64,000 nt of DNA. Origin: SIG452 sp045541975 (GTDB lineage: Bacteria > Bacillota > Clostridia > UMGS1840). The stretch's first letter is position 1. Each line of letters opens with the position of its first letter. Of this stretch, positions 1 through 6,273 are shown piece by piece. The position numbers were made by a program, and so were the translations under genes. The stretch lies in assembly GCA_045541975.1 (NCBI GenBank), contig JAZQKB010000037.1, positions 184,665 to 248,664 on the forward strand, in the 5' to 3' direction. Under the pieces are notes generated by a model. The model was not told the origin of the DNA. It ran no database searches and worked only from the letters and a program-made list of their open reading frames with translations.

Positions 1-1
1 C

Positions 2-298
2 ATCGTGTCTGTAAAAGATGTAGACGAAGCAATCCGTCTGGGTGTAAAATACGAACACGGCAACCGTCACAGTGCTCACATGCATTCTAAAAACATTGAT
101 AACTTAACCAAATTTGCAAGAGAAGTGGAAACCACAATCTTTGTAAAAAATGCACCTTCCTATGCAGGCATTGGTGCAGGCGGAGAAGGACACACCACCT
201 TCACCATTGCAGGTCCTACCGGCGAAGGTATCACCTCCGCAAGAAGCTTCACCCGTCAGAGAAGATGCGTTCTGGTGGATGGCTTCAGAATCATTTAG
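2..298 (+). CDS. pduP: CoA-acylating propionaldehyde dehydrogenase, PduP-like (3' part only)
   Basis: Only the last 99 codons are present; the reading frame is open to the left window edge. The C-terminus matches the aldehyde dehydrogenase family found in microcompartments (PduP/EutE): a GIGAGGEGHTTFTIAGPTGEG stretch is followed by TSARSFTRQRRCVLVDGF. The catalytic cysteine and any N-terminal encapsulation helix lie outside the window. The family converts propionaldehyde (or acetaldehyde), CoA and NAD+ to the acyl-CoA and NADH. It is the first gene of the visible microcompartment operon, 36 bp before the alcohol dehydrogenase that would recycle its NADH, and PduL lies downstream to take the acyl-CoA. 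Family assignment is firm. The choice of propionaldehyde over acetaldehyde is inferred from the rhamnulokinase in the same cluster. Confidence 0.85.
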   Translation: MVSVKDVDEAIRLGVKYEHGNRHSAHMHSKNIDNLTKFAREVETTIFVKNAPSYAGIGAGGEGHTTFTIAGPTGEGITSARSFTRQRRCVLVDGFRII

Positions 299-334
299 TG
301 AAAAATCTACTATATAGAAATGAGGGTTCGTAAG

Positions 335-1558
335 ATGGAAATGAACGAAAAAGCGATTGAATCAATCGTAAAACAAGTTTTAACCAACTTAAACGGCGGC
401 TCTGACTGTAGCTGTGGTGGAAACTGTACTTGCGGAAAATCTGCAGGTCCCATCCCCAAAACTGCAAAAGCTGCAATGCTCACCTCTTTGGAGCATTATG
501 ATATCAAAGAGTTTCCCATTCCCGAGCTTGGTGATGATGATATCTTAGTTAAAGTAGAAGGCTGTGGTATCTGCGGAACTGATGCTCACGAATTTAAACG
601 TGATCCTTTCGGCTTAATTCCTGTTGTGTTAGGTCATGAAGGCACTGGCGAAATCGTGAAAATGGGTAAAAACGTGAAAAAAGACAGCGCTGGCAAAGCT
701 TTAAAATTGGGTGACAAAGTTGTTACCTGTATGATCTTTAAAGATGACCCCAACATCACCATGTTTGACTTAAACAAACAGAATGTTGGTGACGGTGCAG
801 ATGTTTACGGTTTGATTCCTGATGATGATATTCATCTGAACGGTTGGTTTGCCGATTATATGGTAATCAGAGGCGGTTCCACTGTATTTAATGTAAGTGA
901 TCTGGACTTAGAAAGCAGAATTTTAATCGAACCTGCTGCAGTTTTAATTCATGCTGTAGAACGTGCGAAAACTGTTGGTATCTTAAGATTTAACAGCCGT
1001 GTGGTTGTTCAGGGTTGCGGACCGATTGGTCTGTTATGTATTGCAATTCTGCGCACCATGGGCGTTGAAAACATTGTTGCAGTAGACGGTGAAGAAAAGA
1101 GATTGGCTTTCGCCAAAGAAATGGGCGCAACCAAATCTGTAAACTTCAAAAACCATAAAGGTATTGAAGAATTAACCGAAGCTGTGAAAGATGCATTCGG
1201 CGGTTACTATGCTGACTTTGCATTCCAGTGTACCGGTTCTCCCATCGCTCACTCCAACGTATACAAATTCGTAAGAAAAGGCGGCGGTTTGTGTGAACTT
1301 GGCTTCTTCATCAACGGTGGAGATGCTACCATCAACCCCCACTTTGACATTTGCGCAAAAGAACTGACTGTTGTTGGTTCCTGGGTATATACCTTACGCG
1401 ATTATGCAACCACCTTCGATTTCTTAAAAAGAGCTCAGGGTATCGGTTTACCGATTAAAAAGCTGATTACTCACAAGTATCCGCTTTCCCAGATCAACGA
1501 GGCTCATCAGACCAATCTGAAGATGGAAGGCTTAAAAATCGCCATCATCAATGAATAA
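335..1558 (+). CDS. Encapsulated zinc-type (MDR) alcohol dehydrogenase of the microcompartment
   Basis: A 407-residue medium-chain dehydrogenase. Residues 1-19 form an amphipathic helix (EKAIESIVKQVL) typical of microcompartment encapsulation peptides and similar to the PduL N-terminus in this operon. A linker with four cysteines follows (C25, C27, C31, C33). The catalytic domain has the zinc motif CGICGTD (C80) and H101-E102, and a Rossmann motif QGCGPIGLL. The four-cysteine structural-zinc lobe of classical alcohol dehydrogenases is not evident. I chose the ATG at 335 because GAGG at 322-325 sits 9 bases ahead; an in-frame ATG at 320 overlaps that site. It probably reduces propionaldehyde to 1-propanol and regenerates NAD+ inside the shell, a job done in pdu operons by the iron-type PduQ. 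A lactaldehyde/propanediol role is an alternative. Confidence 0.8.
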   Translation: MEMNEKAIESIVKQVLTNLNGGSDCSCGGNCTCGKSAGPIPKTAKAAMLTSLEHYDIKEFPIPELGDDDILVKVEGCGICGTDAHEFKRDPFGLIPVVLGHEGTGEIVKMGKNVKKDSAGKALKLGDKVVTCMIFKDDPNITMFDLNKQNVGDGADVYGLIPDDDIHLNGWFADYMVIRGGSTVFNVSDLDLESRILIEPAAVLIHAVERAKTVGILRFNSRVVVQGCGPIGLLCIAILRTMGVENIVAVDGEEKRLAFAKEMGATKSVNFKNHKGIEELTEAVKDAFGGYYADFAFQCTGSPIAHSNVYKFVRKGGGLCELGFFINGGDATINPHFDICAKELTVVGSWVYTLRDYATTFDFLKRAQGIGLPIKKLITHKYPLSQINEAHQTNLKMEGLKIAIINE

Positions 1559-1591
1559 TCAGAGTGAATCTGAACATAAGGAGGATTTACA

Positions 1592-2092
1592 ATGAATGCA
1601 TTGGGAATGGTTGAGGTTTACGGTTTCACCACCGCAATCGTTTGTGCCGATGCTGCAGCAAAAGCAGCGGCGGTAAACATCATTGCGCTGGATACCACAA
1701 AACCTGCCAACGGCGACAGCGCGGAAGTTCCCTTGGTAATGATTGTGAAAATGGAAGGCTCCGTTTCTGCAGTATCTGCAGGTGTTGCAGCGGCAAAAGC
1801 ACAGGCGGAACAACGAGGACTCTACATTGTTTCACACATCATTTCCCGTCCGGGTCCTGACATTGAAAAACTTGCATTCTTAAGCAAGGTAGGAAATGAA
1901 CCAATTGGGAAAAAATCCGTCAAAAAAGAAGTAAAAGAAACAAAAGAAGAACCGGTCAGCGAAAAAACTCCTGCAGTTACCGAAGCAGAAACTGTAGAAG
2001 AAAAACCGGTAGCGAGCGCTCCTAAAAAACGGGGACGTCCCGCAAAAGCGAAACCCGCTGAAAATCCCGACCAGCAAAAAATCGGGGAATAA
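1592..2092 (+). CDS. BMC-H shell protein with long charged C-terminal tail and AT-hook-like motif
   Basis: Residues 1-92 are one BMC domain (starts NALGMVEVYGFTTAIVCADA, contains SRPGPDIEKL near the end), the hexamer-forming tile of microcompartment shells. The usual short pore loop is replaced by a longer stretch around residues 34-46 (DTTKPANGDSAE), so the hexamer pore should differ from its neighbours. Residues 105-166 form a Lys/Glu/Pro/Ala-rich, probably disordered tail with KKRGRP at 145-150, the core of an AT-hook. Most hexameric shell proteins are about 90-100 residues, so this one is about 70 longer. A strong AAGGAGG site precedes the ATG. The tail could contact cargo, other proteins or nucleic acid; its function is not known from sequence. 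Confidence 0.9.
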   Translation: MNALGMVEVYGFTTAIVCADAAAKAAAVNIIALDTTKPANGDSAEVPLVMIVKMEGSVSAVSAGVAAAKAQAEQRGLYIVSHIISRPGPDIEKLAFLSKVGNEPIGKKSVKKEVKETKEEPVSEKTPAVTEAETVEEKPVASAPKKRGRPAKAKPAENPDQQKIGE

Positions 2093-2144
2093 AATAGTAT
2101 AATAAAAATTATTATAAAAGGCCAAAGGCCAGGAGGATTTTAAA

Positions 2145-2423
2145 ATGAATTTTGAAGCATTAGGAATGGTTGAAACCAGAGGTTTAGTAGCTGCAATCGA
2201 AGCAGCTGATGCAATGGTAAAAGCAGCTAACGTTACCTTAGTTGGTACCGAAAAAATCGGTTCCGGTTTAGTAAGCGTTATGGTTAGAGGCGATGTTGGT
2301 GCAGTAAAAGCTGCTACCGAAGCTGGATCTCAGGCAGCTGCAAGATTAGGCGAAATCGTTGCTGTACACGTAATTCCCAGACCCCATGGCGATGTTGAAA
2401 AAATCTTACCTGAACTGAAGTAA
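2145..2423 (+). CDS. pduA: BMC-H hexameric shell protein (PduA/EutM type), copy 1
   Basis: A 92-residue single BMC domain of canonical length, with the N-terminal FEALGMVETRGLVAAIEAAD segment, the pore loop KIGSGL and the C-terminal VIPRPHGDVE typical of PduA/EutM. It assembles into hexamers that tile the facets of the shell, and its pore probably passes small polar metabolites such as 1,2-propanediol. AGGAGG lies just before the ATG. It differs from the copy at 2829-3107 at only six residues (33, 56, 62, 63, 90 and 91). It follows the tailed shell gene by 52 bases containing a small GGCC-AAA-GGCC hairpin. The assignment as a major shell tile is firm; pduA versus eutM naming is a convention. 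Confidence 0.93.
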   Translation: MNFEALGMVETRGLVAAIEAADAMVKAANVTLVGTEKIGSGLVSVMVRGDVGAVKAATEAGSQAAARLGEIVAVHVIPRPHGDVEKILPELK

Positions 2424-2452
2424 GATTGATCCTTGACTCTATCGAACGGATG

Positions 2453-2478
2453 TCTCTCGCTCCGTTTGGAGTGAGAGA
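2453..2478 (+). other. Intercistronic stem-loop between shell genes
   Basis: TCTCTCGCTCC and GGAGTGAGAGA pair over 11 positions (one G-U) around a GTTT loop. No T-run follows, so it is not a terminator. It lies 30 bases before the next shell gene start, whose ribosome site (AAAGGAG) stays outside the stem. A role in mRNA processing or in setting different protein amounts is possible but inferred. Confidence 0.6.
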
Positions 2479-2507
2479 TAATCCCGTAGTGAAAGGAGAA
2501 TGAAAAC

Positions 2508-2780
2508 ATGGAAGCAGTAGGCTTATTGGAAGTGCAGGCTTTGGCTGCCGCAATTGAAGGCTTAGACGCTATGCTCAAGGCTGCCAACGTGAGACTGGTT
2601 CATATTGAACGCCGTCTTGGCGGTCGATTGGTGACCATGGTTGTTGCAGGAACAGTTTCTGCAGTCACTTCCGCAGTAGAAGCCGGACGGACGGCTGCCG
2701 CCCGTATCGGCAATGTGAAATGTTGTGAAGTAATTGCAAGACCTCATAGTGAGGTTACCAAATTCTTCACCGATTTCTAA
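2508..2780 (+). CDS. BMC-H hexameric shell protein, divergent pore type
   Basis: A 90-residue single BMC domain (starts MEAVGLLEVQALAAAIEGLD; ends with ARPHSEVTKFF), so a further hexameric facet tile. Its pore region reads ERRLGGRLV instead of the EKIGSGLV of the flanking copies, which makes the pore rim more basic, and it has a Cys pair (KCCEV) late in the domain. It sits between the two near-identical shell genes at 2145 and 2829, so recombination between them would delete it. AAAGGAG precedes the start. A minor tile with a different transport preference is likely from sequence alone; no specific substrate can be named. Confidence 0.9.
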   Translation: MEAVGLLEVQALAAAIEGLDAMLKAANVRLVHIERRLGGRLVTMVVAGTVSAVTSAVEAGRTAAARIGNVKCCEVIARPHSEVTKFFTDF

Positions 2781-2828
2781 AATCCTATTTCGTAAAAAAC
2801 AAAAATATAAATTATGGAGGTATTCGTA

Positions 2829-3107
2829 ATGAACTTTGAAGCATTAGGAATGGTTGAAACCAGAGGTTTAGTAGCTGCAATCGAAGCAGCTGATGCAATG
2901 GTAAAAGCAGCTAACGTTACCTTAATCGGTACTGAAAAAATCGGTTCCGGTTTAGTAAGCGTTATGGTTAGAGGAGACGTTGGTGCAGTAAAATCTGCTA
3001 CCGAAGCTGGCGCTGAAGCTGCTGCAAGACTGGGCGAAATCGTTGCTGTTCACGTTATTCCGAGACCGCACGGTGATGTAGAAAAAATTCTGCCCCAGAT
3101 TAAATAA
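2829..3107 (+). CDS. pduA: BMC-H hexameric shell protein (PduA/EutM type), copy 2
   Basis: A 92-residue canonical BMC domain, 86 of 92 residues identical to the product of 2145-2423 and with the same KIGSGL pore. The start is the ATG at 2829, because GGAGG at 2816-2820 lies 8 bases ahead. An in-frame ATG at 2814 overlaps that site and would add five residues that the paralogue lacks. The 5' part is almost identical in DNA to copy 1, whereas the 3' part differs at many synonymous positions. It is the last of four consecutive shell genes and is followed by about 170 bp with a strong stem-loop before pduL. Two near-identical tiles probably raise the amount of the main facet protein. Confidence 0.93.
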   Translation: MNFEALGMVETRGLVAAIEAADAMVKAANVTLIGTEKIGSGLVSVMVRGDVGAVKSATEAGAEAAARLGEIVAVHVIPRPHGDVEKILPQIK

Positions 3108-3132
3108 TTGCATAATTAGAAACCAATTGCAG

Positions 3133-3161
3133 GCGGTACACGGCACATAGCCGTGTGCCGC
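3133..3161 (+). other. Strong stem-loop in the 171-bp gap between shell genes and pduL
   Basis: GCGGTACACGGC pairs with GCCGTGTGCCGC (12 positions, one mismatch or G-U) around ACATA, and the outer TTGCA/TGCAA arms at 3127-3131 and 3164-3168 extend it. It is followed by an A-run, not a T-run, so it is not an intrinsic terminator for + strand transcripts. A processing or stability element separating the abundant shell messages from the enzyme genes is plausible. Confidence 0.6.
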
Positions 3162-3278
3162 AATGCAAAAAAACAAATGGTGATCATAAAGAATCAGTTT
3201 GTTCTTTTGGGTTGCACCCTTGAACCTAAACGAATGAACTGAACTCTCATCGTTTTTTCAAATGATTTCAGAAAGGTT

Positions 3279-3950
3279 GTGGAAATTTTGGAACGTGAAA
3301 AAATTGTTAGTGAAGTTGTAAAACAAGTATTAGCAATGTATAAACAAAAAGAAAGTGCACCTGTAACGCAGGTGGATGATTCTGAGATTAAGGTTGGAGT
3401 ATCTCAGCGTCATATTCATTTATCCCAGGAAGACTTGGAAAAGCTCTTTGGCAAAGGTTATGAATTAACGATGTTAAAGCCTTTAATGGGGAAAGAATAT
3501 GCTGCCAAAGAGGTTGTAACTTTAGTTGGAAAATCCCTAAAATCGATCGAAAATGTTCGTGTTTTGGGACCTGTTAGAAAAAATACCCAGGTTGAAATTT
3601 CAAGAACAGACACCTTTGTATTAAAAGTAAGTCCTCCGGTTCGTCCTTCCGGCGAAATCAAAGGATCTGAACGTCTGGTTGTGGTAGGGCCGAAGGGAGC
3701 CATCTACTTAGATGAAGGCGTTATTATTGCAAACCGTCATATTCATATGACTCCGGAAACCGCACGAAAATTCGGTGTAACCGATAATTCTTTGGTAGAC
3801 GTGGAAATTGACGGCGTAAAACCCACCAAATTTTTTGATGTGCAGGTTCGTGTGCGTGACGATTTCAACACCGAAATGCATATTGATACTGACGACGCAA
3901 ACTCCGCAGGATTAAAGAACGGAGATAACGTAAGAATCATCTCCAGATAA
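3279..3950 (+). CDS. pduL: PduL-type phosphate propanoyltransferase
   Basis: A 223-residue phosphotransacylase of the PduL family, which swaps CoA for phosphate on propionyl-CoA to give propionyl phosphate and frees CoA inside the compartment. The two PTAC halves carry the zinc-binding His motifs: SQRHIHLSQEDLE in the first and ANRHIHMTPETA in the second. The first 20 or so residues (REKIVSEVVKQVLAMYKQ) are an encapsulation helix like that of the alcohol dehydrogenase at 335. The start is uncertain: the GTG at 3279 is only 2 bases from GAAAGG, and the TTG at 3288 is better spaced (11 bases). It is followed 30 bases later by the vertex protein gene. Confidence 0.92.
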   Translation: MEILEREKIVSEVVKQVLAMYKQKESAPVTQVDDSEIKVGVSQRHIHLSQEDLEKLFGKGYELTMLKPLMGKEYAAKEVVTLVGKSLKSIENVRVLGPVRKNTQVEISRTDTFVLKVSPPVRPSGEIKGSERLVVVGPKGAIYLDEGVIIANRHIHMTPETARKFGVTDNSLVDVEIDGVKPTKFFDVQVRVRDDFNTEMHIDTDDANSAGLKNGDNVRIISR

Positions 3951-3980
3951 CATAAACTATAGAAAAGGGAATGTATTATT

Positions 3981-4238
3981 ATGGTAGTAGGAAAAGTTAC
4001 TGGTTCTATTTTCTCCACCCGCAAGTTAGACAGCCTCACCGGTTCTAAACTGATGGTGGTAAACATCGGCAAAGGAAAGGACGATTTCGTGGTTGCCATT
4101 GATACCTTAGGTGCAGGCATCGGCGAAGTGGTTCTTGTAACCATGGGTGACAGTGCAAGATTTGCTTGTCAGAATGAAAAAACTCCCGTTGATGCAGTAA
4201 TCGTGGGCATTGTGGATGAATCTAACTATAATCAGTAA
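3981..4238 (+). CDS. pduN: BMC-P pentameric vertex protein (EutN/CcmL/PduN family)
   Basis: An 85-residue protein with the EutN/CcmL fold signature: N-terminal VVGKVTGSIFSTRKLDSLTG, a central GAGIGEVVLVTMGDSAR and a C-terminal VDAVIVGIVDE. Pentamers of this family cap the twelve vertices and close the icosahedral shell, so one copy per operon is normal and this is the only one seen. An AAAAGGGAA site lies before the ATG. Its presence with four hexamer genes and one trimer gene means that every structural class of shell protein is encoded within this window. Confidence 0.93.
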   Translation: MVVGKVTGSIFSTRKLDSLTGSKLMVVNIGKGKDDFVVAIDTLGAGIGEVVLVTMGDSARFACQNEKTPVDAVIVGIVDESNYNQ

Positions 4239-4288
4239 TTCGTTTTTTAAAAGCGAGTATAGTTGCTTTATAAAAGGAATTGAATTTG

Positions 4289-5605
4289 ATGATGCAAACC
4301 TTAAAAGAATTGATACAAAAAGCCGGTGTGGTCGGTGCCGGCGGAGCGGGTTTTCCCACTCATGTAAAATTAGCTGATAACATTGAAACTATTTTAATTA
4401 ATGGGACCGAGTGTGAGCCTCTTTTAAAAACTGACTTTTATTTGCTGTGTGAAAAACGAGACCGTTTAGAATCTGCTTTAGAAGCTTTGGTGGAACAAAC
4501 CGGTGCTAAAAACGGTGTCATCGGTATTAAAAAACATACAGCAGAATTACTTGGAATGACCGAAGAAACTACCCGTGGTAAGATTTCTTACCGGTTTACC
4601 GGCGATGTTTATCCGTCCGGTGACGAAGTGGTTTTAATTCAGGAAACCTTAGGGAAAACTGTTCCCGGTGGACGACTTCCCATTTCAGTTGGCGTTGTGG
4701 TGATGAATGTGGAAACACTTTATAACGTTGCTAACGCTTTAGAGGAAACTCCTGTAACTCATAAATTTGTAACAATTGCCGGAAAAACGCCAAAAACTTA
4801 TGTGTTGAACGTTCCGGTGGGAACACCTGTTTCCCATATTTTTGACAGCCTGAACATTGAAGTTCCCCAAAATTGCTCTGTGTTAGACGGCGGTCCGATG
4901 ATGGGAAGTATGATTAATCCGAAAACCGCAGTTGTTACCAAGACAACTAAAAGTCTTTTGGTCATTGAAGATCATACCCTTTGTATCCGTTTAAAAACCA
5001 GAAGTTTGGCAGATGCATTGCACCGTTCCTCCGGGAATTGTTGCGGATGCAGAATGTGTACGGATATGTGTCCCCGTTATTTGATGGGGTATCCCATTGA
5101 ACCTCATAAAATTGTGCAGAGATTATCTGCTAAAGCTTCCGACACCAAAACCTTCATGGGTGCATTTTATTGCTCAAATTGCGGTGTTTGTCAGACCATT
5201 GCCTGTCCGCAAAATATCAGTCCCAACCGCTTATTTGCCCGTGTGAAAGCGGAGCTTTTAAAGAATGGTGTGAAAGCCGGTATGATGGAAGAATCGACTC
5301 CCATTGCAGAACGGGTTTATCGCAGAGTTCCCAGCAAACGGTTAGTAAATCGGTTAGGCGTTTTGAAATATTATCGGGATGAATATGAGTTTACACAAAT
5401 TCCAGAACCAAAACAAGTAACGCTTCCCTTAAAACAGCATATCGGTGCTCCCGGGGAAGTAATTGTGAAAGTTGGTGATTCGGTGACGGTTGGTCAGCTC
5501 ATCATTCAGCCGAAAGAAAATGCACTTGGTGCCAATATTCACAGCTCTGTGAACGGTACGGTGTCTTCAGTCAGCGAATCCTGTGTTGTGATTACCGTTG
5601 GTTAA
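4289..5605 (+). CDS. pduS: PduS-like Fe-S flavoprotein (RnfC-related electron carrier)
   Basis: About 438 residues. The N-terminal KAGVVGAGGAGFPTHVKL glycine-rich segment and the following domain match the RnfC/NqrF-type NADH- and FMN-binding fold. Two [4Fe-4S] ligand sets follow near residues 250-310: CCGCRMCTDMCP and CSNCGVCQTIACP. The end has an SLBB/biotinyl-like segment (GAPGEVIVKVGDSVTVGQ). PduS was described as a cobalamin reductase in B12-dependent pdu operons; homologues also occur in glycyl-radical microcompartments, so it does not prove B12 use. The ATG at 4289 was chosen over the TTG at 4280, which sits on the AAAGGAA site. It is followed by the Fe-S trimer gene, a likely electron partner. 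Confidence 0.88.
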   Translation: MMQTLKELIQKAGVVGAGGAGFPTHVKLADNIETILINGTECEPLLKTDFYLLCEKRDRLESALEALVEQTGAKNGVIGIKKHTAELLGMTEETTRGKISYRFTGDVYPSGDEVVLIQETLGKTVPGGRLPISVGVVVMNVETLYNVANALEETPVTHKFVTIAGKTPKTYVLNVPVGTPVSHIFDSLNIEVPQNCSVLDGGPMMGSMINPKTAVVTKTTKSLLVIEDHTLCIRLKTRSLADALHRSSGNCCGCRMCTDMCPRYLMGYPIEPHKIVQRLSAKASDTKTFMGAFYCSNCGVCQTIACPQNISPNRLFARVKAELLKNGVKAGMMEESTPIAERVYRRVPSKRLVNRLGVLKYYRDEYEFTQIPEPKQVTLPLKQHIGAPGEVIVKVGDSVTVGQLIIQPKENALGANIHSSVNGTVSSVSESCVVITVG

Positions 5606-5632
5606 CGGTTTTAAAAGTAAGGCGGTATAAAA

Positions 5633-6181
5633 ATGATGGTATCCATTGGAATTATTGAAGTGAGTAACATTGCAAAAGGTTATTTCATTTGTGACAATAT
5701 TTTAAAAAAATCACAGGTTTCCATGGTGATGGCGCAGCCCATCTGCCCCGGAAAATTTGTGATGATTTTTGGTGGAAGCATGTCATCAGTTCATATTGCC
5801 TGCGAATATGCCCAAACCAATTTTGCCGATAAAATTTTAGATATTTCTGAGTTTGGCAATATTGATGTCCGGGTATTTGATGCCTTAAACGGTGCCGCAA
5901 GCGGTGAAACCAGCGGTGCGCTTGGCATTATTGAAACCTTTTCCGTTGCATCTTGCATTTTGTCTGCGGATGCTGCCTTAAAAGCTGCAGCTGTGGAAAT
6001 CTGTGAGCTTCGTGTGGCACGAGGCATGGGTGGTAAATCCTATGTGGCATTATCCGGCACTGTTGCGGCAGTTACCGCAGGGGTAGAAGCCGGTGCTCAG
6101 TTTGCTATTGAAAACGGTATCTTAAACGATACTGCTATTATTCCGTCTCCCCACGAGGATTTGTGGCAATATTTACAATAA
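5633..6181 (+). CDS. pduT: PduT-like tandem BMC-T shell protein with Fe-S ligand
   Basis: A 182-residue protein with two BMC domains (about 1-90 and 96-182), which forms pseudohexameric trimers. The first domain contains QPICPGKFVMIFGG. In PduT the equivalent cysteine of the CPGK motif places a [4Fe-4S] cluster on the three-fold axis, so this trimer probably passes electrons across the shell. The second domain ends in IPSPHEDLW, as in PduT. AAGGCGG lies 7 bases before the ATG. Gene order pduS-pduT supports an electron path between the flavoprotein and the shell. A hairpin at 6195-6229 follows. Confidence 0.92.
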   Translation: MMVSIGIIEVSNIAKGYFICDNILKKSQVSMVMAQPICPGKFVMIFGGSMSSVHIACEYAQTNFADKILDISEFGNIDVRVFDALNGAASGETSGALGIIETFSVASCILSADAALKAAAVEICELRVARGMGGKSYVALSGTVAAVTAGVEAGAQFAIENGILNDTAIIPSPHEDLWQYLQ

Positions 6182-6194
6182 GTGATAAAAATAT

Positions 6195-6229
6195 TAGGCT
6201 TTAAAATGATGATTCCACTTTAAAGCCTA
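6195..6229 (+). terminator. Perfect stem-loop after pduT, weak or partial terminator
   Basis: TAGGCTTTAAA and TTTAAAGCCTA form an 11-bp perfect stem with a 13-base loop, followed by TTTCATTATT. The T-run is interrupted, so termination may be partial. No convincing promoter was seen in the 44 bases between it and the regulator gene, which suggests read-through from the microcompartment operon. Confidence 0.55.
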
Positions 6230-6273
6230 TTTCATTATTAGGAAAAACGACAAAAAGATACGGAGGTGTTCTT

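Noticed and set aside
1642..1860. Overlapping frames inside shell, tex, polC and metG genes
   Set aside because: They lack ribosome sites and have atypical composition; the protein in the main frame explains the sequence in each case.
2145..3107. Assembly duplication of one shell gene
   Set aside because: The two copies differ at many synonymous sites at the 3' end and have different flanks and ribosome sites, so they are real paralogues.
3133..3161. Intrinsic terminator before pduL
   Set aside because: The stem is followed by an A-run on the + strand, and no - strand gene ends there.
4289..5605. Taking the PduS-like gene as proof of a B12-dependent diol dehydratase
   Set aside because: PduS homologues also occur in glycyl-radical microcompartments, and no dehydratase, cobalamin or riboswitch sequence is visible in the window.
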